DNA from: Boudabousia marimammalium
GTDB lineage: Bacteria > Actinomycetota > Actinomycetes > Actinomycetales > Actinomycetaceae
Assembly (NCBI RefSeq): GCF_001936115.1
Contig: NZ_MPDM01000001.1
Span: 1-64,000, forward strand
DNA length: 64,000 nucleotides
Direction: 5' to 3'
Below, in pieces: positions 34,155-42,802 of the stretch. The first letter of the stretch is position 1. Every line of letters begins with the position of its first letter. Under the pieces are notes generated by a model. It ran no database searches and had not been told where the DNA came from. It was given only the letters and a program-made list of their open reading frames with translations. A program made the translations under genes and the position numbers.

Positions 34155-37097
34155 CTAATCCCGACTACGCACCGACAACGGCAACCGCACCCGACTGGTC
34201 AGCCAGATTAAAGAAAGCATCAGCAAGGGCGCCGGCACCGCCAACACCAGCAGGTCAGCCCAGGGAATCACCACTCGATAAACCCCGTCGTCGTAATTCA
34301 TTTGCAACCGAAACCGCGCCCACGACAAGGCAAAACCGGCGACCGCCCCCAAAACAGTGGAAACCAACAGCAACAGGCCGGCCTGAGCCGTAGCGTAACG
34401 GCGGGCAAAACCGGGCGGCGCCCCGACCGCAGACAAGGTGGCCATATCTGCCTGCATCTGGGTGCGCGACAGCGCCAAAGAAATCCAGACGGTAGCGAAC
34501 AGAAGTCCCAGCAAACCAATCCGCAACGAGTGCAGCATCCACCAAGGTGGCGCTGCCGTCATCTTCGGCACCAGGTAGCTCATCACGCCCTGCAAATCAC
34601 CCAGCTCCGACCAGGCTTCCTCCAGCTGCGCCTGGGTAAAACTGTCCCCTACGCTCTGATCCAGTACCAGAATCTGACCGTATAAATGAGCATCGTAATA
34701 TCCCAGTTCTTTCGCCAACTCTGGCGACGGCACAAAACCCGTCCGTGCTAACAGGTTGTAGACGAAAGCACCCGGGAATGCCCGGTTCGCTATCACTTCG
34801 GACTGTAAGCTGCCGGAGGCATCATGCCGGCTGCGATTCACGCTAACCCACGCCTGGCCGGTAGCCGGATTGTAGGCGTAGCCGTTAGAAACCACGACTC
34901 CCCCAGCATCCAGCACTTTCGCAGCCTCCTCAGCGCCGGGCACCCCGGTGGCCCGCATAGCATCACCGGTAAGTACCGGATTTTCCGGCAGTTCCAGATC
35001 GCCATAAATGCCGGCGCCAGAGACTACCGTCCGCCGCGTACAGGTCAACGGCTGGGTCGGGTCTCGCCGAGACTCCAGTGTGGTATTCAAGCCCGGCGGG
35101 CAGCTCTCCCCCGGCCGGTAGCCCAAGCTGTAGTAGCTTTCCGGATAGATTTCAGAACCGGACGGCTGCTTAACCTGCTGCGGTCCGCCATGCTGGAGAC
35201 GCTCCGCTGAGGCGGCCACTTCCTCCGCATTGTACATGTCGGCGTGGGCAACAATCGGTAGCTCTTTCTCAAGGATTTGCCGGGTCTTATCCACGAGTTC
35301 CCGGTTGAAGTCTTCCTCTAGTGGGATTTTCGGAGCAATCAGGATACGTCCCTGCGCAATAAGGCGATCATTCACATCATCCTTCCACTGATCCCAGGTC
35401 ACCAGGGTGGTCGTAGTGGAGACGTACAGCATAACCACCATCAAAGTGGCGGAGGCGACTGGGATGACCCTGCGTCGATGAATGGTGGCGTCACGTGCAG
35501 CTAACCGCCAGGCCAGCCCGACGCGACTCCCCCTCGTCCTCGACGAAAGCAGGTGGAACAGGTGCGGCAGGGCGGACACCAGCCCTAGGACGACCAGGAC
35601 CGTTCCGACCCCGCTCAGCAGGTAGAGCGTGGACAGCATGCCAGAAGAGGCTCTGATTTCCACCTCTTTCCGCGTGTAAATCAGAAGGGAAGCCCACGCT
35701 CCGACGCCGGCCAGCAGCAGTAGCGGCGGCAGGAAACGGTAGCGGGGGCGCGTATGAGCATTCGCCACATACCCGGTCAAGGTTTCCAGTAGATTATTGC
35801 GGTTCACCCAGATGGCGGGCAGCAGCGAGGAAATCCAACCACACAGCAGCCCGGCCAGCACAGCTACCGGCAGTAGCCACCAGGTGAAATTCCCCGCCCA
35901 GCTGAGCGGATCGAAACTGAAATCCTCCAGCCCTTCCGCCCAGTACTTTTGCCAGGTCATTAGCCCGAGGCCAGTCACACCTAGAATCAGCCCACCGAGG
36001 GCGCCCAGCACTCCCCCTAGCAAACCAACTAGGCTGCCCTGCCGGGTGATGATACGCCGCAGTTGCCGTCCGGTCCCGCCGGCGACCGCAATCATGGCGA
36101 GGCTGCGGGCCGCTTGCTCCGCCGACACAGTGAAGGCGGGAGTCAACAGGAAGAGCGCCAGTAGCCCTACGATTGCCACGGTGACAGCTAGGTCCACTAG
36201 CGATCGGGACAGAGACTCGGCGTCGATTTCTACCGGGTAGCGTTCGCTTTCTGGTGGCGGGTTCAAGATGACGTCCCGCGAGAAGACGATCGCCCCGACA
36301 CGGTTGATTTCTTTGATTTGCGGCCAGGTGACGGGCTCCGTCCCGGTCACCACGTAGTTACCGAATACGCCGTGCACGCCGGTGAGCGTGTCTTTCACCC
36401 AGCCGGGTGCCGCCCAGATTTTCGGCAGGCTGTGGCTGTTTTCGTCGGGGACGATGCCGGCGACCTGGTAGGTGAAATGCTTCTCGTGGAACGCGCCTTC
36501 TTGGCCGCCATCAAATTTGGCGGGGGCGCCGGATAGTGCTAGTTGGTCTCCGATGTGGGCGTGGAGGTAGTTGGCGGCGGATTGGTTTAGTACCGCGTGC
36601 GGGACTGGGTCCGAGGACGAGGGTGCAACGGCGAGTGCTGCCTGCAGTTGTGCAGCGGCGTCGGCGGGGAGCTCCGCGATTAGCGGCATGATCTCCGGCT
36701 GGGCTTCAGTGATTTTAAGAATGGCGATGTGGCGGTCGTTTTTCGCCAGCACATTTGGAGATAACCAGAATTGCCAAAGCTGGTTTTTGGCGTTGAGATG
36801 CGGAGCGATTTGCTCTGCACTGGCGGCCATTTTGTCCATGTAGTTTTGGATGCCCATTTGCCCGTGGTAGGGCTGTTTGACGGTTATGCCTTCCGGGTAG
36901 GGTTGCGCTAGGATGCGCGCCTGCGCCCCGGCCGGCACGTCTTTCAAGGAGACGGTTTCGATGCTGGGGCTGGCCAGTTGCACAGCGACTTTCGCGGTGC
37001 CGGCGCTGATGGGGACGGCAATCAGGAGGGTGGCGAGGATAGTTCGGGTGAGGTGACGGCGGGCGTCTCGCCACGCCATTTTCCATGCGAGTTTCAT
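34155..37097 (-). CDS. large FtsX/MacB-type ABC permease
   Basis: This 980-aa membrane protein has an N-terminal helix ('LTRTILATLLIAVPISAG'), an extracytoplasmic domain of about 240 residues and a first FtsX core of three to four helices (residues about 300-440). A second soluble insert follows ('SEIYPESYYSLGYRP'), then a second FtsX core at the C-terminus. This duplicated layout is typical of actinobacterial permeases that work with a LolD-type ATPase, encoded just upstream. GAGGTGAAATC precedes the ATG. Substrate unknown; PadR control suggests a drug- or peptide-responsive exporter. Confidence 0.85.
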   Translation of the reverse strand: MKLAWKMAWRDARRHLTRTILATLLIAVPISAGTAKVAVQLASPSIETVSLKDVPAGAQARILAQPYPEGITVKQPYHGQMGIQNYMDKMAASAEQIAPHLNAKNQLWQFWLSPNVLAKNDRHIAILKITEAQPEIMPLIAELPADAAAQLQAALAVAPSSSDPVPHAVLNQSAANYLHAHIGDQLALSGAPAKFDGGQEGAFHEKHFTYQVAGIVPDENSHSLPKIWAAPGWVKDTLTGVHGVFGNYVVTGTEPVTWPQIKEINRVGAIVFSRDVILNPPPESERYPVEIDAESLSRSLVDLAVTVAIVGLLALFLLTPAFTVSAEQAARSLAMIAVAGGTGRQLRRIITRQGSLVGLLGGVLGALGGLILGVTGLGLMTWQKYWAEGLEDFSFDPLSWAGNFTWWLLPVAVLAGLLCGWISSLLPAIWVNRNNLLETLTGYVANAHTRPRYRFLPPLLLLAGVGAWASLLIYTRKEVEIRASSGMLSTLYLLSGVGTVLVVLGLVSALPHLFHLLSSRTRGSRVGLAWRLAARDATIHRRRVIPVASATLMVVMLYVSTTTTLVTWDQWKDDVNDRLIAQGRILIAPKIPLEEDFNRELVDKTRQILEKELPIVAHADMYNAEEVAASAERLQHGGPQQVKQPSGSEIYPESYYSLGYRPGESCPPGLNTTLESRRDPTQPLTCTRRTVVSGAGIYGDLELPENPVLTGDAMRATGVPGAEEAAKVLDAGGVVVSNGYAYNPATGQAWVSVNRSRHDASGSLQSEVIANRAFPGAFVYNLLARTGFVPSPELAKELGYYDAHLYGQILVLDQSVGDSFTQAQLEEAWSELGDLQGVMSYLVPKMTAAPPWWMLHSLRIGLLGLLFATVWISLALSRTQMQADMATLSAVGAPPGFARRYATAQAGLLLLVSTVLGAVAGFALSWARFRLQMNYDDGVYRVVIPWADLLVLAVPAPLLMLSLIWLTSRVRLPLSVRSRD

Positions 37098-37106
37098 GAT
37101 TTCACC

Positions 37107-37874
37107 TCAGTGGCCGAGGGTGCTGCGGGCACTGTCCAGCCAGCCGGCGGGGTCGTCCGGGTTGGCGGTGTCTACGATTTTGCCGTCGCGTAGGAAGATG
37201 GTGCGGTCGGCGTAGGCGGCGAAGCGCGGCTCGTGGGTGACGACTAGTGCGCCGGCACCAGCATCTACCCGCTGACGGATTACGGCCATGACGGCTTCGC
37301 CTGTGGCGCTGTCGAGGGCGCCGGTTGGCTCGTCGGCTAGCAGTAGTTTCCGGGGGCCGACGATGGCGCGGGCGATGGCGACACGTTGGGCTTGCCCGCC
37401 GGACATATTGTCGGGGAAGCGGTCGGCTAGCTCTGCGACCCCAATTTTGGCGAGTATTTGCAGGGCTTGTTCAGCGGCGGTTTTCGCTTTTACACCATCA
37501 AGTTCGAGGGGGAGGGCGACGTTTTCTAGGGCCGTCAGGGTGGGGACGAGGTTGAAGTCTTGGAAGACGTAGCCGACCGCACGGCGGCGCAGTTTGGCAA
37601 GGGCTTTGGTTTTCAGCCCGGTGATTTCTGTGCCCGCAATTTTTACATTGCCCGAGGTGGGTTGGTCGAGGGCGCCCGCCAAATGTAGCAGCGTTGATTT
37701 ACCTGATCCGGAGGGGCCCATGACGGCTACGAACTCTCCGGCTTCAACGGTCAAGTCGGCGTTATCGAGGGCTTTGACTTCGGTGATCCCAGTGCCGTAA
37801 TAGCGGCAGGCCGCCTGCATTTCTAGGAGCGGCCAGGTTGTGGCTGCAGTGTTGGGGCTTTCTGTGGCGCTCAT
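37107..37874 (-). CDS. ABC transporter ATPase (LolD/MacB-type)
   Basis: This 255-aa ATPase has Walker A 'GPSGSGKSTLLH', Q-loop 'YVFQDFNLVPTLTALENV', signature 'MSGGQAQRVAIARA', Walker B 'LLLADEPTGALD' and switch His in 'VVTHEPRFA'. It starts inside the padR stop codon (ATGA overlap) and precedes the permease by 9 nt, giving a padR-ATPase-permease operon. Confidence 0.9.
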   Translation of the reverse strand: MSATESPNTAATTWPLLEMQAACRYYGTGITEVKALDNADLTVEAGEFVAVMGPSGSGKSTLLHLAGALDQPTSGNVKIAGTEITGLKTKALAKLRRRAVGYVFQDFNLVPTLTALENVALPLELDGVKAKTAAEQALQILAKIGVAELADRFPDNMSGGQAQRVAIARAIVGPRKLLLADEPTGALDSATGEAVMAVIRQRVDAGAGALVVTHEPRFAAYADRTIFLRDGKIVDTANPDDPAGWLDSARSTLGH

Positions 37875-38479
37875 TTTTTCACCTCGGACAGGCGTTCAAT
37901 GAGGGCGGTCGTGTCGGTGGTGGAGACTGCGTTTGCTGCGGCTCCGTTTTGGTGGGCGGCGACTAGGCCTTCGATTTGGTCTAACCAACGGAGTTCTGCC
38001 TCGGCCATAAAAATGTGGTTTTCGATGACTAGTTGCCAGGGCAGCTCGGCTGGACTGCTGGTGGCTGAGACTTTGAGGCGGGTGAAGTCACGGAGTGCGT
38101 TCATGGTGTTGCGGCGTTGGGTTTGCACGATTTTGGCGACGTCCACGCCGGGGGTGCTGGCCGCTAAGGCTAGTTTCATGACTAGTTCGGAGCGGGCTGG
38201 TTTCTCACGATCCACCGGCGTAAACCACCATTTCAGGAGCTCCTCCCTACCGTCTTCGGTCAGGCTGAAAGGTTCAGTTTCAGAGTTTCCATCTTGTGAA
38301 GGCTGTTTCTCACCGCGAGAAACTAGGCCATCTCTTTCGAGGCGTTGCAGGGTGGAGTACACCTGCCCAATGTTGAGTGGCCAAGACTGTCCGGTGGTCT
38401 CAAGGAAGTCTTTGCGTAGTTGATAGGTGTTTGATTCTCCGCGCGCTAGTAGCGCTAGCAGGGCATGTTTGACGCTCAC
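37871..38479 (-). CDS. PadR-family transcriptional regulator
   Basis: This 202-aa PadR protein starts at GTG 38479, set by GGAGG 6 nt upstream. It has an N-terminal winged helix ('ALLALLARGESNTYQLRKDF', 'NIGQVYSTLQRLERDGLV') and a C-terminal helical dimerisation domain. It is first in an operon with an ABC exporter, like LmrR-type regulators that sense exported drugs. The 44-bp perfect palindrome directly upstream is its probable operator. Confidence 0.88.
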   Translation of the reverse strand: MSVKHALLALLARGESNTYQLRKDFLETTGQSWPLNIGQVYSTLQRLERDGLVSRGEKQPSQDGNSETEPFSLTEDGREELLKWWFTPVDREKPARSELVMKLALAASTPGVDVAKIVQTQRRNTMNALRDFTRLKVSATSSPAELPWQLVIENHIFMAEAELRWLDQIEGLVAAHQNGAAANAVSTTDTTALIERLSEVKK

Positions 38480-38516
38480 AGCTTGCCTCCGAGGGTGTGA
38501 ATCCCACCAAAACAGC

Positions 38517-38560
38517 GGGGTTACTGAGTAACTATACAACTATAGTTACTCAGTAACCCC
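38517..38560. promoter_or_regulatory. 44-bp perfect palindrome, PadR operator candidate
   Basis: Two 20-bp arms, GGGGTTACTGAGTAACTATA and its exact complement, flank CAAC. Each arm itself contains a shorter GTTACTgAGTAAC symmetry, so two dimers could bind. It begins 38 nt upstream of the padR GTG and includes a TATAGT that can serve as -10 on the minus strand. No T-run follows, arguing against a terminator. Confidence 0.8.
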
Positions 38561-38680
38561 TGTTTGTCAATCCCTTTACTGCCGCAGGTTCTGCCAATCG
38601 CAGATTATTAACCACCCGATCGATCCTACTTAGCCGCGCAGACTACCTACGCCGCCCCACTTCACCACCCACCACTTCAT

Positions 38681-38751
38681 CGACTGTGCACCTAAACCAC
38701 GAATGTGCACCTTGCAAGGTGCACAATTAATAATAAAGCGCACACTCGCCG
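38681..38751. repeat. R2 repeat locus 4
   Basis: The unit starts CGACTGTGCACC, contains the perfect 22-bp palindrome TGTGCACCTTG/CAAGGTGCACA (38704-38725) and ends GCGCACACTCGCC, an imperfect partner of the first arm. It sits between the padR operator and a small membrane-protein gene. Confidence 0.82.
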
Positions 38752-38756
38752 CAGAT

Positions 38757-39014
38757 TCAGTCGGCTTCAGACGGCGAGTCCCCGCGACCCCCTCGGAGCA
38801 AAAACAAACCCAGCGGCACAAAAGCGGCGGCGGCGGCAAACCGGACCCAGCCGGGCACTCTGTCAAAGGTGGAAATATACTGCACCCCAATGAACACCGC
38901 CAAAGAGGCAGCGAACCGGATCCACTTACTTCTAGCATCAGGGCCCGCCGCGTCAGCCACAATCAACGCCGCAAACAACATGACTAAGCAGGCGATAAGA
39001 AACTTCGGCAGCAT
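38757..39014 (-). CDS. small membrane protein after MFS transporter
   Basis: This 85-aa protein has three hydrophobic stretches (residues about 5-23, 31-47, 57-73) and a short charged tail. It begins 9 nt after the MFS stop and is likely co-transcribed. The family is not recognised. R2 locus 4 lies directly after its stop codon. Confidence 0.6.
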   Translation of the reverse strand: MLPKFLIACLVMLFAALIVADAAGPDARSKWIRFAASLAVFIGVQYISTFDRVPGWVRFAAAAAFVPLGLFLLRGGRGDSPSEAD

Positions 39015-39023
39015 CGGCGACGC

Positions 39024-40268
39024 CTAAACCTTCCGCGCAGACAGCGCCCGGAACTTCGGATGGACGAACACGAACACCGTCACCAGGCCCAGAATTACCA
39101 CCCCAATCCCCAGTGACAGGTACGGGCTCACCCCGTACAGTGCGGTAGAAGCAACCGGCGCTATCACATAGGCAGCACCATTATTGGAGTTAATCAAACC
39201 CGCCAGACTACCCTGCTCCGACTGAGACATTTCCATGGTCGGGCCGGCCGAGTAGCCCAGCATAGCTAAGCCAGCTCCCATGCCGAAAGTTATCGCCCCC
39301 AGACCCAGCAGCACATAGGATCCGCCCGGCATTATTAGCAGCAAACCTACGACCGTGACGACGAAACCTAGACGCATCAACTGCACAGAGTTCCATCCCA
39401 GCTGCGAAGCAATCACAGCCTGCGCCAAAATCAAGGCGAAAGACATTAGCGCCATATAAACCGCGGCAACACCCGCAGTACCAGAGGCCGACAAGGCGAA
39501 ACGGTCTTGCACTAGGAAACCAAAAATCGTAGCGACCGACGCGAAACCAACGAACAGCATCAGACCAGAAATCAGGAAAGGAAAAGCGCGCGGATCAAAG
39601 TAGGAAACACTCTTTGGCTCCTCCACCTGACGCTCCTGAGCGGCCGGCTTGAAGAACACCACCAGCACAATCAGACCAGCCAGCATCAGCAAAGGCGTCA
39701 CAATCAACGGCAGCATTAAACCACCAATCGCAGCTAAGCCACCACCCAGCACAGCGCCCAAAATACTGGCCAAACCATTGACTGCACCCAGGCCACCAAC
39801 CGCCTTTACACGCTGCGCCTCAGTTTCGGTTTGCGTCACGAAATGGGTTTGCGCCGCCGGGGTGACCGCCGCAATCGCGCCACCATAAATCAGGCCGCGC
39901 GTCAGCATAAACCCAATAATCATGGACGGCCCCACCCAGATTCCACGCAGGCCGAGGAAGGAGATCGCCGCCACCGCAATCAGCGCCAGCAAAGCCACCA
40001 GCATCGCCGCGGTGAGGACCGGCTTGACGCCGCGCTTTTGGGAGGTCTTACCCCAGAGAGGGCTGGCGACAACCACCATGAATGCGGCTAGTGAGATGGC
40101 GACACCAATATGCCACTCCTGCATTCCCAGCTCTCGCGACAGCGGCGCAATAATCGGGCTCAGTAGCATTTGACCCATGAAGGCAAGCAGCACCACTAGA
40201 TATACGATGGGGGCTTGCGTAGATTTGGGCAAAGTCACCCACTCTTTAGACTGAGACTTTGTGGACAC
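39024..40268 (-). CDS. MFS transporter
   Basis: This 414-aa secondary transporter has about twelve helices and the loop motif 'GVAISLAAFMVVVASPLWGKTSQKRG' (motif A variant; D replaced by the GKTSQKRG form). GTG at 40268 is chosen because GGGAG lies 6 nt upstream; a slightly longer frame exists. It is divergent from a TetR-family gene, with a palindromic site between them, so it is probably a drug or metabolite efflux pump under that repressor. Confidence 0.83.
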   Translation of the reverse strand: MSTKSQSKEWVTLPKSTQAPIVYLVVLLAFMGQMLLSPIIAPLSRELGMQEWHIGVAISLAAFMVVVASPLWGKTSQKRGVKPVLTAAMLVALLALIAVAAISFLGLRGIWVGPSMIIGFMLTRGLIYGGAIAAVTPAAQTHFVTQTETEAQRVKAVGGLGAVNGLASILGAVLGGGLAAIGGLMLPLIVTPLLMLAGLIVLVVFFKPAAQERQVEEPKSVSYFDPRAFPFLISGLMLFVGFASVATIFGFLVQDRFALSASGTAGVAAVYMALMSFALILAQAVIASQLGWNSVQLMRLGFVVTVVGLLLIMPGGSYVLLGLGAITFGMGAGLAMLGYSAGPTMEMSQSEQGSLAGLINSNNGAAYVIAPVASTALYGVSPYLSLGIGVVILGLVTVFVFVHPKFRALSARKV

Positions 40269-40284
40269 AATTCTCTCCCTCCAG

Positions 40285-40312
40285 TCAGACCACAACCTTT
40301 GGTATGGTCAGA
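40285..40312. promoter_or_regulatory. TetR-type operator candidate between MFS and tetR genes
   Basis: TCAGACCA and TGGTCAGA (7/8 complementary) flank an inner ACC-TTT-GGT symmetry, a 28-bp imperfect palindrome placed 17 nt upstream of the MFS start. Its position over the MFS leader fits repression by the divergent TetR protein. Confidence 0.5.
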
Positions 40313-40373
40313 AAATCCGATGTTTGCAGAGTATTCTTAGCTACATATAGTGTCAAGAGGTAATTTAAAAAAT

Positions 40374-41072
40374 ATGAACATTCCCGATAGACCCACTGCG
40401 AGGCGCGTGGGACTAAGCAAAGAAAAGATTGTTGAAATAGCCACCAAAATGTCCGAAGAGCACGGCATTGACGGCTGGTCAATGCGCTCTTTAGCAGCTG
40501 AAACAGACGTGGTTCCTTCAGTTCTCTATCACTATTTTGCCAACAAAGATGAAGTGTGCGAACGCATCATTGAGAACCTAACGCTTCTGCTCAAACTACC
40601 AAGCGAAGACCTCGAATGGAAAGACTGGTTCACTGACTACCTAACACAAATGCGGAGGCTGCTGATTAGATACCATGGCGTCACCGAACATCTGCGGCAG
40701 GCAAAGTTCCCCAGGGCTTCCCTCCCATTTTTTGATTTAGGAATGAAGAAGCTAGAAGCAGCCGGCTTCGGCAAATACGCGCCACTTGCTCACGCCATGA
40801 TCATGAATGTTGCAGTGAGCGCCATTAGTGCACGAAATGTTCGCATTCCTGAAACCAGCGGACCACACCATCAGCTCACTTCAGCTCTTCACAGTCTGAG
40901 TGGAATGGCTGCAGAATCTGAAGGATTAACCAGCATCATTGACAACGTACTGGCGCCTTTGGCCGCACAAACGGACGAAGAAACTGGGTGCAGGTTCTTC
41001 GAGCTTTTAGTCAAATCCATCCTCAGCGGCGTCGAAAGCGTTCTCCTGCCCCTGGCACAGCAGGAATCCTGA
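40374..41072 (+). CDS. TetR-family regulator (TetR_C-like)
   Basis: This 232-aa regulator has an N-terminal HTH 'GIDGWSMRSLAAETDVVPS' followed by 'VLYHYFANKDEVCERII'. The helical C-terminal domain is of TetR_C_33/TetR_C type. ATG at 40374 is used; an upstream in-frame GTG at 40350 would add eight residues. It is divergent from the MFS gene, which it probably represses. Confidence 0.83.
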   Translation: MNIPDRPTARRVGLSKEKIVEIATKMSEEHGIDGWSMRSLAAETDVVPSVLYHYFANKDEVCERIIENLTLLLKLPSEDLEWKDWFTDYLTQMRRLLIRYHGVTEHLRQAKFPRASLPFFDLGMKKLEAAGFGKYAPLAHAMIMNVAVSAISARNVRIPETSGPHHQLTSALHSLSGMAAESEGLTSIIDNVLAPLAAQTDEETGCRFFELLVKSILSGVESVLLPLAQQES

Positions 41073-41127
41073 ACTGGCGAAGCGTTACCGAATAACACCA
41101 CAATTTAGGACTCCCTCACCAAATATT

Positions 41128-41141
41128 CGCAATCGATTGCG
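41128..41141. promoter_or_regulatory. fuc-regulon LacI-type operator, fucO side
   Basis: CGCAATCGATTGCG is a perfect 14-bp palindrome sharing the AATCGATTGC core with the sites upstream of fucI and of the ABC importer. It lies about 105 nt upstream of the predicted fucO -35 box, so it may act through looping, or another start site exists. Confidence 0.65.
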
Positions 41142-41246
41142 CACCCTCGTCCCCAAAGTTAGCGAGAACCCGGCCCCTAAGTCCCAAACCGCATAAACAC
41201 GCGGCAAAGAGGATGAAAGTAGACAAGTAAATCAGCGGGAAAACTA

Positions 41247-41275
41247 TTGACTTAAACAATCCATGAACCTAATTT
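41247..41275 (+). promoter_or_regulatory. fucO promoter
   Basis: TTGACT and TAATTT are spaced by exactly 17 nt. The -10 lies 38 nt upstream of the ATG, which has GAGGA four nt upstream. Confidence 0.6.
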
Positions 41276-41313
41276 CAAGTTATCAGAAAGTTACCTAACT
41301 GAAATGAGGAACC

Positions 41314-42465
41314 ATGACATACCGCATGATTTTTAACCAAACCGCATACTTCGGTCGCGGCGCCATCCAGAACCTGGTGCCGGAGCTACAAAAGCGCGGC
41401 CACCACAAGGCGTTCTTGATTACCGACGCGATCCTGCTGGAGACAGGCACCGCCAAGAAAATCACCGATTTGCTAGATGAAGCTGGCTTCCCCTACGAGA
41501 TTTTCAGCGACGTCGCCCCGAACCCGCCGGTCGAAAACGTGAAAGCCGGCGTTGCGAAGTTCCTAGAGTCCGGCGCTGACGTGCTGATCGGTCTAGGTGG
41601 CGGCTCCCCGCAGGATACCGCCAAAGCTGTCGGTATTATTGCCGCTAACCCGGAGTTCTCCGACGTGCTCTCCCTCGAAGGCGTGGCAGACACCAAGAAC
41701 CCCTCCATCCCGATTATTGGCATCCCCACGACCGCCGGCACTGCTTCGGAAACCACCATTAACTACGTCATCACCGACACTGAGAAGCACCGCAAGTTCG
41801 TCTGCGTTGACCCGCACGACATCCCGGTCCTAGCGATTGTGGACCCTGACCTGACCGACTCCATGCCGCGCAGTCTCAAAGTGGCGACCGGCCTGGACGC
41901 CTTGACCCACGCCATCGAAGGCTACATCACCCCGGGCGCTTGGGAGCTGTCCGACTCCGTACACTTGACCGCAATCCGCATGATTGCCGCGAACCTACAG
42001 AAATCCGCTGACGGCGACTTGGAGGCTGGCGAGAAGATGGCTTACGCCAGCTATATTGCCGGCATGGGCTACTCCAACGTCGGCTTGGGTCTGGTCCACG
42101 GCATGGCACACCCGCTGGGTGGCCGTTACAACGCCCCGCACGGCTTGGCGAACGGTATCCTGCTGGCCCCGATTATGCGCTACAACGCTGAGTTCACTGG
42201 CGAAAAGTACCGCGATATTGCGCACGCTTTCGGCATCGAGGGCGTCTACTCCATGACTTTGGAAGAAGCCCGCGAAGTTGCCTGCAAGGCGGTCGAGGAT
42301 TTGACGGTCGCACTGGGCAATCCGACCAGCATTTCCGCTGTCGGCGTCACCGCGGACGGCTTGGACGACTTGGCTGATGAGGCGTTCGCTGATGTTTGCA
42401 CCCCGGGCAACCCGCGGCCGGCGACACGCGACGAAATCCGCGAGCTTTACGCTTCACTACTGTAG
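41314..42465 (+). CDS. fucO: lactaldehyde reductase FucO (Fe-dependent alcohol dehydrogenase)
   Basis: This 383-aa group III iron-dependent dehydrogenase reduces L-lactaldehyde to 1,2-propanediol with NADH, disposing of the second aldolase product of fucose. NAD-binding 'GLGGGSPQDTAK' sits at about 94-104. Metal ligands D195, H199 ('DALTHAIE'), H262 and H276 ('VHGMAHPLGG...APHG') are each one residue from their E. coli FucO counterparts, strongly supporting orthology. It is encoded apart from the other fuc genes but under the same operator type. A hairpin terminator follows closely. Confidence 0.9.
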   Translation: MTYRMIFNQTAYFGRGAIQNLVPELQKRGHHKAFLITDAILLETGTAKKITDLLDEAGFPYEIFSDVAPNPPVENVKAGVAKFLESGADVLIGLGGGSPQDTAKAVGIIAANPEFSDVLSLEGVADTKNPSIPIIGIPTTAGTASETTINYVITDTEKHRKFVCVDPHDIPVLAIVDPDLTDSMPRSLKVATGLDALTHAIEGYITPGAWELSDSVHLTAIRMIAANLQKSADGDLEAGEKMAYASYIAGMGYSNVGLGLVHGMAHPLGGRYNAPHGLANGILLAPIMRYNAEFTGEKYRDIAHAFGIEGVYSMTLEEAREVACKAVEDLTVALGNPTSISAVGVTADGLDDLADEAFADVCTPGNPRPATRDEIRELYASLL

Positions 42466-42487
42466 TTTGGTTTCATATTTCCGGTTG

Positions 42488-42531
42488 GGGCCGAGGGTGA
42501 GGGTCATTTGTGTCCTCCACCCTCGGCCCTT
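42488..42531 (+). terminator. fucO terminator made of inverted GCCGAGGGTG motifs
   Basis: A 12-bp stem GGGCCGAGGGTG / CACCCTCGGCCC, plus a partial AGG/CCT extension, encloses about 18 nt and begins 23 nt after the fucO stop. It is followed by TTCCCCATTTC. The arms are inverted copies of the motif that is over-abundant across the window. Confidence 0.75.
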
Positions 42532-42622
42532 CCCCATTTCTGCGAAGTTCACAATTTTTGCAACTTTTTGAACATGCTTACGCATATGAATGCAGATTCT
42601 AGTCATAATTGTGGTTAATTTA

Positions 42623-42650
42623 TTGACAAATCTCCATCTAGGACTAAAGT
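42623..42650 (+). promoter_or_regulatory. promoter of the sulfide:quinone oxidoreductase-like gene
   Basis: TTGACA and TAAAGT are separated by 16 nt, about 150 nt upstream of the start codon. The long leader (42651-42802) holds a further TATACT-like element but no recognised riboswitch. Confidence 0.5.
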
Positions 42651-42802
42651 CGATATTGGGTGGTCCAAAACGCTAATTTGGGCGCCAAAATGAAATATAC
42701 TATAACCACCTAACCGCGTATCGGCAGAGAAGCCGATACCTTACCGAACAATTCTTGGTGTCGCATAGTTGCACATCCAGAAGAGACGAAAGTAGGCAGA
42801 AC

